Assembly: GCA_007693505.1 (NCBI GenBank)
Contig: REDL01000045.1
Location: 124,001-188,000, forward strand
Direction of reading: 5' to 3'
Length of the DNA stretch: 64,000 bases
Source of the DNA: Desulfovibrionales bacterium
Lineage (GTDB): Bacteria > Desulfobacterota > Desulfovibrionia > Desulfovibrionales > Desulfonatronaceae
Every line of letters starts with the position of its first letter. Position 1 is the first letter of the stretch. Shown piece after piece: positions 39,474-48,197 of the stretch. The translations under genes were made by a program, and so were the position numbers. The notes beneath the pieces are model-generated. The model saw only the letters and a list, made by a program, of their open reading frames with translations. It was not told the origin of the DNA and searched no databases.

Positions 39474-41168
39474 TTACACCAGCAGCATGTCGGTCAGCGC
39501 GGCGCCGGCCGGAACCATGGGATAGACGTTTTCTTCAGGCTCCACCACCACGTCGACGATGGCCGGCCCAGGAACCGCAAAGGCTTCCTTGAGCACTCGT
39601 TCCACATCCGCGGCCTTGGTCACCCGGAACCCGGCCGCACCGTAGGCTTCCGCCAGCTTCACGAAATCCGGATTGAGATGCATGCAGGTGGCGCAGTAAT
39701 TCCTGGCGTAAAAGAGCTCCTGCCACTGTCTGACCATCCCCAGGTAGCCGTTGTTCAGGATCACGATTTTCACGGGAATGTTGTAGCTCACCGCGGTGGC
39801 CATTTCCTGGATGTTCATCTGGATGGATCCGTCACCTGCGATATCGATCACCAGCCTGTCCGGAAAGGCCACCTGGGCCCCGATGGCCGCTGGAAAGCCG
39901 TAGCCCATGGTTCCCAGACCGCCGGAGGTCAGAAACGTCCTGGGGCGATGAAACCGCGAAAACTGGGCCGCCCACATCTGATTCTGCCCCACCTCGGTGG
40001 TGATGATCGCCTCGCCCTTGGTCAACTCGTAGATTTTCTCCACCACGAACTGCGGTTTGATTGGTTCATCCGCGTACGTATAGCGGACGGGATGATTACG
40101 TTGCCACTCGGCGAGCTGGTCCAGCCAGGGCTGGTGGACCGTGTTCCAGTCCGGCAGATCCGGGCAGATTTCCAACTCCTCGCGGATTCCACGCAAAGCC
40201 AGACGACAGTCAGCCACGATGGGCACATCCACGTTGACGTTCTTACGGATGGATGTTGGATCCACGTCAATGTGCACCACCTGAGCCGCCGGAGCGAAAG
40301 AGCTGATCTTGCCGGTCACTCGATCGTCAAACCGTGCGCCCACCGCCAAGAGCAAATCCGTATGGCCCACGGCCATATTCGCGGCATAGGTGCCATGCAT
40401 GCCCAGCATGCCCAGCCATAAGGGATCGTCGCCAGGGAAAGCACCGAGGCCCATCAATGTGGACGTGACCGGAATGCGTAAATTGCGGCAAAGCCACGTC
40501 AACTCCTCGGCGGCATCCGAAGAAATCACTCCCCCTCCTGAATACACCAGGGGGCGTTGGCTGCGACGCAGCAGTTCCGTAGCCTTGCGCACTTGACGAC
40601 GGTTGGGAGCCAAGTTGGGGTTGTAGCTCCGCATGGAGATGGACTCAGGGTACTCGAAAAGGGTCTTGGCCTGCAGCACGTCCTTGGGCAGATCCACGAG
40701 GACCGGGCCCGGACGTCCAGTCCGGGCCAGGTAGAATGCCTGCTTGACGATCCAGGCCAGATCCTTCACGTCCTTGACCAGGTAATTATGCTTCACGCAT
40801 GGCCGAGAGATGCCGACGATGTCCACCTCCTGGAATGCGTCATTGCCGATCAACGGCGTAGGGACCTGGCCGGTGATGATGACCACGGGGATAGAGTCCA
40901 TGTAGGCCGTGGCAATTCCAGTGACCGTATTCGTTGCGCCGGGTCCACTGGTGACCAGACAGACCCCGACCTGCCCTGTTGCCCGGGCATAGCCATCCGC
41001 GGCATGAATGGCCCCCTGTTCGTGGCGGACCAGAAAATGCCGGAGCGATGGATAATCCGGCAGGTGATGGTAGATATCGATCACCGCGCCGCCGGGAAAT
41101 CCAAAGATTGAGTCCACACCCTCCTGGCGCAGGCATTCCAGCAGGATTTGCGCCCCCGTGCGTTCCAT
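39474..41168 (-). CDS. ilvB: Acetolactate synthase large (catalytic) subunit
   Basis: This 564-residue ThDP enzyme condenses pyruvate into acetolactate. The catalytic Glu is in [19 protein letters not shown]; the FAD region and the ThDP-Mg motif ([12 protein letters not shown]...[10 protein letters not shown]) are intact. ATG 41168 has GGAGG upstream, within the end of the DUF465 gene two bases away. Confidence 0.97.
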   Translation of the reverse strand: MERTGAQILLECLRQEGVDSIFGFPGGAVIDIYHHLPDYPSLRHFLVRHEQGAIHAADGYARATGQVGVCLVTSGPGATNTVTGIATAYMDSIPVVIITGQVPTPLIGNDAFQEVDIVGISRPCVKHNYLVKDVKDLAWIVKQAFYLARTGRPGPVLVDLPKDVLQAKTLFEYPESISMRSYNPNLAPNRRQVRKATELLRRSQRPLVYSGGGVISSDAAEELTWLCRNLRIPVTSTLMGLGAFPGDDPLWLGMLGMHGTYAANMAVGHTDLLLAVGARFDDRVTGKISSFAPAAQVVHIDVDPTSIRKNVNVDVPIVADCRLALRGIREELEICPDLPDWNTVHQPWLDQLAEWQRNHPVRYTYADEPIKPQFVVEKIYELTKGEAIITTEVGQNQMWAAQFSRFHRPRTFLTSGGLGTMGYGFPAAIGAQVAFPDRLVIDIAGDGSIQMNIQEMATAVSYNIPVKIVILNNGYLGMVRQWQELFYARNYCATCMHLNPDFVKLAEAYGAAGFRVTKAADVERVLKEAFAVPGPAIVDVVVEPEENVYPMVPAGAALTDMLLV

Positions 41169-41170
41169 GA

Positions 41171-41410
41171 TTACGCCTCCGATTTTCGATGCTCATCCAG
41201 GATGAACTGAATTTTTGTCTTTCCGGCCAGCTTCTTCTTTTTCAGGAGCTTTAATTCCGCATCCTCCGCTGGGGAAAGATAGGGCTTGCCCTCGAACCTG
41301 GCCAACTGCTTCTCATATTCCTGGTGCTCGTTCCACAATGTGGCAAGTTCCTCGTTTTGCGCTACCAGTTGGGTAATGAGTTCCACTTCATGCTGTTCCA
41401 TGGGCATCAC
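41171..41410 (-). CDS. DUF465 family small coiled-coil protein (YdcH-like)
   Basis: This charged helical protein of up to 79 residues contains [16 protein letters not shown] and [12 protein letters not shown], the signature of the YdcH/DUF465 family. The function is unknown. It overlaps the DUF167 gene by four bases and ends two bases before ilvB. Nearby Met codons (MMPM) leave the exact start uncertain by up to nine bases. Confidence 0.82.
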   Translation of the reverse strand: MMPMEQHEVELITQLVAQNEELATLWNEHQEYEKQLARFEGKPYLSPAEDAELKLLKKKKLAGKTKIQFILDEHRKSEA

Positions 41411-41748
41411 TCCTTCATGAGTTCGTCCGTGTTCCTTCTTTCTTTGCCCGTAGGAGCCAATCGCTCCCAGTCGGGTTCCCTTTCCGCGATAATCCGCAAC
41501 ATCTTTCTTCTGCCTGTTGCACCAACTGCCAGTTCCACCTGGTTGCGGCGCAGTCCCAACTGCTCGGCAACAAAAACGGTCACGGCGGCATTGGCCTTAT
41601 TTTCCATGGCGCGAGCAGCGATCCGTATCTTCAGCCGACCATCAAGAACCCCGACAACCGCGTTTTTCCTCGCGCCGGGCTGGACCCAGACGGGCAGGAG
41701 CCACTCCGTTGCATCACCACGAGGGGTTCGGTCGATGGAAGGAGGCAC
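41407..41748 (-). CDS. DUF167 (YggU) family protein
   Basis: This 113-residue protein has VQPGARKNAVVG, LKIRIAARAMENKANAA and VELAVGATGRRKML, the core of the DUF167 fold. The function is unknown. It is five bases downstream of the yggT-like gene, the usual pairing in proteobacteria. Confidence 0.88.
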   Translation of the reverse strand: MPPSIDRTPRGDATEWLLPVWVQPGARKNAVVGVLDGRLKIRIAARAMENKANAAVTVFVAEQLGLRRNQVELAVGATGRRKMLRIIAEREPDWERLAPTGKERRNTDELMKE

Positions 41749-41753
41749 CGCGG

Positions 41754-42053
41754 CTACATCCCCGCGGCAAACTGGTACAGGGACTGCACCACAAAAATTT
41801 GCACGAACCTGATCCCCAACAACACGGCTATGGGTGAAAGATCCAATCCGCCGACCACGATGAACGGTACCATGCTCCTGACCTTATGGAAGACCGGTTC
41901 GGTGAGCGAGCGCAGAGTGCGGACGATTGGATTGTAGGGATCTGGATTGATCCAGGACATCAGTGCGGAGATGATCACGATCCAGAAATAGACGGTCAGG
42001 ATCGAGTTCAGGACAAACGCCACCGCGTAAATAAAATTGGCCGTGAGACCCAT
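41754..42053 (-). CDS. YggT family membrane protein
   Basis: This 99-residue protein has two membrane helices and the conserved SWINPDPYNPIVRTLRSLTEP motif between them. YggT proteins are linked to osmotic tolerance and cell-division neighbourhoods. AGGAGT precedes the ATG. It is the first of the yggT-DUF167-DUF465-ilvBNC run. Confidence 0.9.
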   Translation of the reverse strand: MGLTANFIYAVAFVLNSILTVYFWIVIISALMSWINPDPYNPIVRTLRSLTEPVFHKVRSMVPFIVVGGLDLSPIAVLLGIRFVQIFVVQSLYQFAAGM

Positions 42054-42081
42054 TCAGACTCCTTGGAGGTTCTGGCTTGTT

Positions 42082-42741
42082 TCAGATGACTCGGTCGCGC
42101 TTCAGCAGCCACCGGCTGAGCACGTCGAAGCTTGGAATCAGGACGTGGCCACGCAACCGTTCGTTCTTGTAGGCCCAAAATCGAACCCTTGCCGAGGCCG
42201 CGGTCTGCTCGTCCACAACCGAGTCACCAATGAAGGCGATTTCCGAACGACGCAGACCCCACTTTCCGAGAATTTTGTTCAGTCCCTCGGGGTGCGGTTT
42301 GGGAAAGGCCACGGTTGCCGCTGTTTCCACGGGATAAAAAAAGCCGGACAGGTGATAGTGATCCAAAATCGCTCCCATGGTATCGGTCCGATTGGTGCAG
42401 ATGGCCAATCGGAGTCCCTTGGAGCGAGCCGTTCTCAGGAATCGCTCCAGTCCCGGCTCCAGTTGGAGATAGGGCATCAGATCCGTGTAGCGGATCTGTT
42501 TTTTTACGGCTTCCAGGTCATCCCAGAGATCAGCGGGAATGATCCGGCGCAAAGACTCATGCACCGAGTGGCTGTGCACATAGGCCGCCTCTTCGGCACT
42601 CATGACCGGCAGCCCCACTCCCCGCCGCAGGGTATTGTAAAAGACGGAGTTGGCCTGAAAGGAGTCCAGGATCACGCCGTCACAGTCCAGGATAATTCCT
42701 TTGAGTCCAGGGTCGGCGACCTGGTCTGGGCCGGTCCTCAT
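42082..42741 (-). CDS. HAD-superfamily phosphatase (phosphoglycolate phosphatase-like)
   Basis: This 219-residue HAD hydrolase has nucleophile motif I LDCDGVILDS, motif II CTNRTD, motif III Lys in FPKPHPEGL and motif IV GDSVVDEQTA, all intact, and a helical cap domain. Its substrate is probably a small phosphorylated metabolite. ATG 42741 overlaps the stop of the upstream hypothetical gene by four bases. Confidence 0.86.
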   Translation of the reverse strand: MRTGPDQVADPGLKGIILDCDGVILDSFQANSVFYNTLRRGVGLPVMSAEEAAYVHSHSVHESLRRIIPADLWDDLEAVKKQIRYTDLMPYLQLEPGLERFLRTARSKGLRLAICTNRTDTMGAILDHYHLSGFFYPVETAATVAFPKPHPEGLNKILGKWGLRRSEIAFIGDSVVDEQTAASARVRFWAYKNERLRGHVLIPSFDVLSRWLLKRDRVI

Positions 42742-43721
42742 GCTCGCTCCCCAAAGTCGGCACCGTTGCGGAATTCGTCGTCCTGAAGACAAGCCAGGAG
42801 GTAACCGCGTTCCAGCCAGGGTTTTCCCGCAGGACACCGTGTTGCTCCGACCAATTTCCAGCCAGGAGCGCGAACCATCCTCACCGCTTTGGCCTGAATA
42901 CTGGATAGGGCTCTTGCAAGGTCAACGGAGAGGCTTTCCGGCGGGTCGGTTTGTGGATCTTCAGGAACATCCGCCAAGGATGCAATGATTCCCGAGTGCG
43001 ATGTCAGCAGCAACGTTCCACGCGGAGCAAAAAAAAGCATGGCTTCCAGTACCAGGTTCCAGGGCATAACTGCTTCCCGGTTTTCGAAAACCACCTGGGA
43101 ACGACCTTCGGACAGGCCCTTGACCCCTTCGGAATCCTCCACACCCAGGGCCGAGTCCAACTTTTGCCATCCGGCATCAACGAGGTTTTGCAAGTGCCGG
43201 AGCTCCATATCCTGCTCTTCCATCTGCCAAGCGAGCAGCAACAACTGCTGGTACCGTACCGCAGGGTTGTCTCGATGCGGCGCTCCCCCGGTCAGTTCGG
43301 ACTGAATGGAGAGGGCCGAACCGGTATAGAAATCATTACCCGACAAGGCGTTGGTGTTGAGTGTGGCTCGGCTGGCGCCATGTTCTCGTGCAAACGCGGA
43401 GGACTCGCGGAGAAACGCCGTAGCCATGCCTTTGGAAAGCGGCGCTGTAGCAGGATACCATCGCCCCGGCACCCTGGAGGAACCATCCGCCATATCCTTG
43501 TCCGGATCAGGTATCACATGGACGCCGGGATCAAAAAAACACGCTTCAGCTGGAAGCGAAGCCGTCTCCATCTCAGGGTGAAGCCACGGAACGACGAGTA
43601 CCAGAGGCCGCATGTTCTCCAAAGAGAGCTCAGAATGTGTCAACGGCGCGACCGTGCCGGAGGGATGATTGAACGAATCAGGTGGTTGAGACGCACCCGA
43701 CTGGTTATCGGACATGTTCAA
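42738..43721 (-). CDS. Hypothetical protein coupled to HAD phosphatase
   Basis: This protein of about 327 residues has no domain I recognise. The first 35 residues are low-complexity. The central part is helical, with RYQQLLLLAWQMEEQDMELRHLQNLV suggesting a short coiled coil, and no membrane segment or catalytic signature is visible. It overlaps the HAD gene (ATGA), and its coding bias is normal for the window, so it is a real gene of unknown role. The Met at residue 3 is an alternative start. Confidence 0.6.
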   Translation of the reverse strand: MNMSDNQSGASQPPDSFNHPSGTVAPLTHSELSLENMRPLVLVVPWLHPEMETASLPAEACFFDPGVHVIPDPDKDMADGSSRVPGRWYPATAPLSKGMATAFLRESSAFAREHGASRATLNTNALSGNDFYTGSALSIQSELTGGAPHRDNPAVRYQQLLLLAWQMEEQDMELRHLQNLVDAGWQKLDSALGVEDSEGVKGLSEGRSQVVFENREAVMPWNLVLEAMLFFAPRGTLLLTSHSGIIASLADVPEDPQTDPPESLSVDLARALSSIQAKAVRMVRAPGWKLVGATRCPAGKPWLERGYLLACLQDDEFRNGADFGERA

Positions 43722-44212
43722 AATACCTCCGGTTGTTCGAACGGTCTGTCAGGATGCGCTGCATAACTTGAGCACCGGCCAGTGCAGGTCGGCATCTCTC
43801 GTGTACATAAATGTCCATGTAAAAAGATGCAATCAAAATCCACGCCACCCTTTGTGCGTTGATGCGCACGGCAAACCAGGCTCGGTTCAAGCCGGTGTGC
43901 CATGATCTCCACGAGCAGTTCGCGGGCTTCCGCCACGGACAAAGCCAACCGGTCAGCCTGCTCCATGACCATGTCGTAGGCATCTTCCCAGAACGAGACC
44001 ACCCGACACTGCATCGCATCGGAGCCCAGGGGGTGCCATGCCCAGGCCTTGAGGCAACGCGCCCGGACGGAAAAAAGACACGACCGAGCCGGAAAAAGAA
44101 GGATCTTGGGAGATGCGGGCAACATGACGGAGCAAATGCAAACCAGCCCTGACGCAGAGCATGGCGTGTGGCATGTTTTCGGCACATGCCGGGTTTTGTC
44201 AACATCTATCAC
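43718..44212 (-). CDS. Possible hypothetical protein, start and frame uncertain
   Basis: An open minus-strand frame shows good codon bias only in the middle (about 43890-44100, containing SFWEDAYDMVMEQADRLAL). The N-terminal part is Cys-rich and the C-terminal part is less convincing, and a second frame stays open over the same stretch. This may be a real small gene, a shortened remnant, or a frameshifted gene. No family or ribosome-binding site is recognised. Confidence 0.35.
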   Translation of the reverse strand: MIDVDKTRHVPKTCHTPCSASGLVCICSVMLPASPKILLFPARSCLFSVRARCLKAWAWHPLGSDAMQCRVVSFWEDAYDMVMEQADRLALSVAEARELLVEIMAHRLEPSLVCRAHQRTKGGVDFDCIFLHGHLCTREMPTCTGRCSSYAAHPDRPFEQPEVF

Positions 44213-44312
44213 AACCCGTTGAGATGGCCAAGCCTGTTTTTCTGGTGGAAATCATTGACCTCTCGGCCAAGGCGGAGTAAGGACCGTCCATGTTTCTCAA
44301 GGAGGAAATCGC

Positions 44313-44519
44313 ATGTTTGGAATAGGCATGACAGAACTCATTGTAGTGCTGGTGATCATCCTGATCATCTTTGGGGCCAACAAACTCCCGGAAATCGGCT
44401 CCGGCATGGGACGAGCCATCAAGAATTTCAAGAAGGCAACCACCGAGCCCGAAGAAATTGAGGTTTCCGCGCAAAAGAAAGAAGCGACGGAATCCAAAGA
44501 AGCTTCTAAGGAATCCTAA
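44313..44519 (+). CDS. tatA: Twin-arginine translocase subunit TatA
   Basis: This 68-residue protein has one N-terminal membrane helix (about 7-22), the FG hinge, the amphipathic helix [19 protein letters not shown] and a charged tail. TatA oligomers make the pore for folded, often cofactor-bearing, exported proteins. CAAGGAGG precedes the ATG. It is transcribed alone and has its own terminator; tatB and tatC are not in the window. Confidence 0.95.
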   Translation: MFGIGMTELIVVLVIILIIFGANKLPEIGSGMGRAIKNFKKATTEPEEIEVSAQKKEATESKEASKES

Positions 44520-44588
44520 AAACTTTTTTTCAAGAATCGTTTCAGAGCCGCCATTGACGCCGACCGATCACCCCGCAAACAAAACTTC

Positions 44589-44631
44589 CGGGCAATCCTC
44601 CGCAAACGTCGGAGGCTTGCCCGTTTTTTTT
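44589..44631 (+). terminator. Rho-independent terminator after tatA
   Basis: 14-base arms (44589-44602 and 44610-44623) pair with a single mismatch around a seven-base loop, followed by eight T's. Confidence 0.88.
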
Positions 44632-44711
44632 CACGAATCCCCGATAACTGACACGCCCCTCCGACCCAGCCGTCACGACCTGCAACCGGATATTTTCCCA
44701 AAACCGTACCC

Positions 44712-45146
44712 ATGAAGACACGCCCCGCAACAAAAAAACAAACCCTGGCCCCGCCACCCCGCGAGACACCCGGCGCCCTGAGCGAAACCACACGAAGCAC
44801 GGCCCTGGCCGTGGCCGGGTGGTTGGGAGAAAAAAAGGCTGGGGACATAACCGGCCTGGACGTCACCCCGTTTTCCTCCGTGGCCGACGTCATGGTCATT
44901 TGCACGGCACAAAGCGCCCGCCATGCTCAAGCCCTGGCCGACTGGCTCTTGGAGTGTTATGCGGAACAGGGAATCGTTTATTTGGGCATGGAGGGATATG
45001 CTGAGGGCCGCTGGATTCTCGTGGATGGCAACGACATCCTCGTGCACATCCTTCAGGAAGAGAGCCGGGAATTCTATAACCTGGACAGCCTCTGGGCCAA
45101 TGCAGATGTGCTGTTTTCCCAGTCGGAACAAGGCGATCCAAACTAA
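44712..45146 (+). CDS. rsfS: Ribosome silencing factor RsfS
   Basis: This 144-residue protein includes about 25 extra basic, Pro-rich N-terminal residues. The RsfS/Iojap domain shows ITGLDVTPFSSVADVMVICTA, YAEGRWILVDGNDILVHI and REFYNLDSLW. It binds ribosomal protein L14 and blocks subunit joining in starvation. It starts soon after the tatA terminator. Confidence 0.93.
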   Translation: MKTRPATKKQTLAPPPRETPGALSETTRSTALAVAGWLGEKKAGDITGLDVTPFSSVADVMVICTAQSARHAQALADWLLECYAEQGIVYLGMEGYAEGRWILVDGNDILVHILQEESREFYNLDSLWANADVLFSQSEQGDPN

Positions 45147-45278
45147 GATCATCCTGGTGCGACAGTTTGGAGGGGGTACCCCGTTCGGGCTGCTGACCAC
45201 GGTTCGCTGGTCTTTGTCGAGGTGGACTCCAGCATATTCCTTGGTTCTCCTAACCCTACAAACCCAAATGGAATAGCC

Positions 45279-45521
45279 ATGAATGCTCGACAAAAGGCCT
45301 TGTTGCCGGTCAAACCCGCGCGCATGGAGATCATCTATCTCTATCCGTGCCCCTTCTGCGGACGCGAACTGCCCCTGGCCTCACCGACCCAGGCCTCAAT
45401 GGCCCATTGCGACATGTGCAAGAACCAGTTTCCCATCGTCCCCGTGGACGAGCGAATGACCCGCTTTCTGAAACTGATCAACGCCGATGGCAAGGCGGCC
45501 ATCGACCAGGACTACCTCTAG
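45279..45521 (+). CDS. Small zinc-ribbon protein
   Basis: This 80-residue protein has two Cys pairs, CPFC and CDMC, 24 residues apart, consistent with one zinc-ribbon site. The rest is basic at the N-terminus and ordinary at the C-terminus. The function is unknown; small ribbons of this type often act in nucleic-acid or ribosome contact. The spacing of 132 bases from rsfS suggests a possible own promoter. Confidence 0.65.
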   Translation: MNARQKALLPVKPARMEIIYLYPCPFCGRELPLASPTQASMAHCDMCKNQFPIVPVDERMTRFLKLINADGKAAIDQDYL

Positions 45522-45612
45522 CCCTGGAACCCTATTCCCGGCGGTCTCTCAACTGTGAAGCAGGAGCCCTTGTCCACAGCCCGCACCAAAATACCCACTA
45601 CAAAAGCAAAAA

Positions 45613-45635
45613 CTCCGACTTGAGGCGGAGCTTTT
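45613..45635 (+). terminator. Weak hairpin terminator
   Basis: CTCCG / CGGAG arms with an eight-base loop are flanked by an A-run on the left and C plus four T's on the right. It lies between the zinc-ribbon gene and the cysteine synthase fusion and is short for a strong terminator. Confidence 0.4.
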
Positions 45636-45740
45636 CATCGGTGCGCTTTTGAACTTTTTGTTGCGACGCGGCAGTTGGCAGTTTTCCAGCAGACTGGCAC
45701 GGCCGCCAGCGAGGCTTCATCCGAACGCCCCCCATATGCC

Positions 45741-48152
45741 ATGATTTACGATCACGTACTCTCCCTCATCGGGAACACGCCCCTGGTTCGTCTGAACAAG
45801 CTGAATCCCTTTTTTGGTGTCCAGATCGCGGCCAAGTTGGAGGAATGCAACCCCGGCGGCTCCATCAAGGATCGGGTCGCTCTGGCCATGATCGAACAGG
45901 CTGAAGCTTCCGGGGTATTGACTCCGGGCAAGGTGATCATCGAGGCCACATCCGGCAATACCGGCATTGGCCTGGCCATGGTCTGCGCGGTCAAGGGATA
46001 TAAGCTGATGCTGCTCATGCCGGAATCCGCCTCGGAAGAACGCAGGCGCATCATGCTTGCCTACGGGGCGACCATCCACCTGACACCGGGCCACCTGAGC
46101 ACGGATGGAGCCATCGAAGAAGCCTACCGCTTGAATCGTGAAGAACCGGATCGCTACGTCCTCATGGATCAGTTCAACAATCCGGCCAGCATTGTGGCGC
46201 ACTACCGAACCACGGCCCAGGAGATCTGGGACCAGACCGAGGGGCGAGTGACCCACGTCGTGGCCACCCTGGGCACGTCGGGGACCGTGATGGGCTTGAC
46301 GAAACGACTGAAGGAGCTCAATCCGGACATCTGCGTCGTGGCCGTTGAACCTTTTGCCGGACACAAGATTCAGGGCCTCAAGAATATGCAGGAATCCTAC
46401 CCGCCGGGGATCTATGACAAACACGCTCCGGATCGGATTCTGAACGTGGACGACGAGTCCGCCTTTGATTTGTGTCGCAAATTGGCCAGCCAGGAGGGTA
46501 TCTTTGCCGGGATGAGTTCCGGCGCAGCGCTCAGCGGAGCGCTCCAGTTGGCTTGTGAGCTGAACAACCGGGAGCACCGGCCGGCACCATCGGATCAGCA
46601 CCCTTTGGTGGTGACCATCTTCCCTGACGGCGGAATCCGCTACCTGAGCACCCCCCTCTTCGCCCCCCCCCAGGACCAGGGTGTCCGGGTTCGGGACCTT
46701 CGACAGCGCAAGCTGACGGCGATACGACCAGGCAAGACCGGAACGAGGCTTTTCACTCCCGGCCCAAGCCTGGATGACTGGGCTGATCTTGGAGCATGGC
46801 GCCGGATCGTACTCTTGGATGTGGTCGCCAGATTTCTGAACCAAAGGCACGCCGAGCAACACCATCACGCCGAGATCCTGGTGGGCGTGGCTGATTTGGA
46901 CGACCGAGCCGTTTTTGCCGCCCGCTCCGAATCCGCCAGCCTGGAAGCCTCCGGCCGGGAAATCCTGACCAGGATTCACGGGCTGGCCGGTCGTCTGGGC
47001 ATGGCCCCCCAGACCAACTTTCGCCCAGCAGGGCAATGCATCGCCTCATTGCTCCAGGCCTGCCGCAAACTCCTGAGCAAGGGACTCGGCTATGAAAAAC
47101 TGCGCTCCGTTTACTTCGATGTCCTTCGGGACAAAAAGTATGGAGACCTTCTTGGCGTTGACCCGGAAAAATTACGTACCGGACTGACCGTGGACCTGGA
47201 CGGCTACGCCAAGGATAACCCCAGAGACTTCACCCTGCTCAAACGGACCTCCCTGGCTGACCTCAAGGACGGACTCTTTCTCCAGACAGAGTGGGGCAAC
47301 GTTCGCCCCAGTTGGTATCTGCAAATGGCCGGAGTCGTTCTGGATGACCAGCTACCGGAACTGACCCTGGTCCTCGGAGACGACGATCATCGATTTCCGC
47401 ACCTGGAAAACCTCTCCTCCATCTGGCGCGGCGCGGGCATGGCCCAGCCTCAAGCCTGGATCACCGCCCAGTCCGCGGTCTGTTCCGAACCGGAACAGCG
47501 GTGCACCGTCACGTCACTGCTCGACAAGGGCATGCCGCCCCTGGCACTCCGATTCTGGCTCCTCTCCAGTTCCTATCACACGGCACTGTGCTGCTCCCCG
47601 GACAATCTGGGGATGTGGCTCAAGAACTGGCAACGCCTGCAACAAACCCTCGTCCGGCTGCACACTCTCGCTCCCGAGCATGTCCCCGAGGACGAAGCCG
47701 CCTCACGTCACGCCCGACCTCCCGAATCCGTCCCCAGCATTGGGGTGAACGTCGGCCAGTCCATCGGGCAAACCGTATTCAACGTCAAGCAAGCCCTGAC
47801 GGACTGCCTGGAAGACGATCTCAACCTTCCCCTGTTCTGGCCGGCAATGTTTCAGTGCACCCGGGAGATCAACACCGCGATCAACCAGGGCCGTCTCTCC
47901 GGATGCGAGGCCTCCACCTGCATCGACCTGTTTCGGCACATTGATGCCGTGCTGGGCGTTCTGGACTGGACCAGCATCCCCCTCCGCCCTGCGGACCTGC
48001 CGGACCACATCCGCGACCTCTGCACCCGACGCCAAACCGCCCGCCGCGAAAAGGACTTCGCCACAGCCGACGCCCTGCGCCGGGAAATCGAAGCCGCGGG
48101 CTTCCGCATCCAGGACACCCCGGACCGGACGCTGATCTTTCGCAATTCGTGA
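45741..48152 (+). CDS. Cysteine synthase fused to degenerate cysteinyl-tRNA synthetase-like domain
   Basis: This is an 803-residue two-part protein. Residues about 1-310 are a complete CysK/CysM-type O-acetylserine sulfhydrylase, with PLP Lys43 (GGSIKDR), TSGNTG and GTSGTVMG. Residues about 315-803 align end to end with cysteinyl-tRNA synthetase (DVVARFL, KLRTGLTVD...DFTLLK, FPHLEN, C-terminal REKDFATADALR), but HIGH is replaced by DLGA (349-352). Three of four zinc ligands are lost (Pro340, Met529 and Leu558; His554 kept) and KMSKS is absent. Aminoacylation is therefore very unlikely; a regulatory or tRNA-sensing role is an inference. ATG 45741 matches the usual CysM start; an in-frame TTG lies at 45675. 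Confidence 0.9.
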   Translation: MIYDHVLSLIGNTPLVRLNKLNPFFGVQIAAKLEECNPGGSIKDRVALAMIEQAEASGVLTPGKVIIEATSGNTGIGLAMVCAVKGYKLMLLMPESASEERRRIMLAYGATIHLTPGHLSTDGAIEEAYRLNREEPDRYVLMDQFNNPASIVAHYRTTAQEIWDQTEGRVTHVVATLGTSGTVMGLTKRLKELNPDICVVAVEPFAGHKIQGLKNMQESYPPGIYDKHAPDRILNVDDESAFDLCRKLASQEGIFAGMSSGAALSGALQLACELNNREHRPAPSDQHPLVVTIFPDGGIRYLSTPLFAPPQDQGVRVRDLRQRKLTAIRPGKTGTRLFTPGPSLDDWADLGAWRRIVLLDVVARFLNQRHAEQHHHAEILVGVADLDDRAVFAARSESASLEASGREILTRIHGLAGRLGMAPQTNFRPAGQCIASLLQACRKLLSKGLGYEKLRSVYFDVLRDKKYGDLLGVDPEKLRTGLTVDLDGYAKDNPRDFTLLKRTSLADLKDGLFLQTEWGNVRPSWYLQMAGVVLDDQLPELTLVLGDDDHRFPHLENLSSIWRGAGMAQPQAWITAQSAVCSEPEQRCTVTSLLDKGMPPLALRFWLLSSSYHTALCCSPDNLGMWLKNWQRLQQTLVRLHTLAPEHVPEDEAASRHARPPESVPSIGVNVGQSIGQTVFNVKQALTDCLEDDLNLPLFWPAMFQCTREINTAINQGRLSGCEASTCIDLFRHIDAVLGVLDWTSIPLRPADLPDHIRDLCTRRQTARREKDFATADALRREIEAAGFRIQDTPDRTLIFRNS

Positions 48153-48197
48153 GCGACGTGCTCTCAGAACATCATCCTGAAATGACCGGCCTTGTGC

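Noticed and set aside
45741-48152. MshC-type cysteine ligase role for the CysRS-like domain
   Set aside because: MshC keeps the HIGH motif and zinc ligands needed to activate cysteine; here they are lost.
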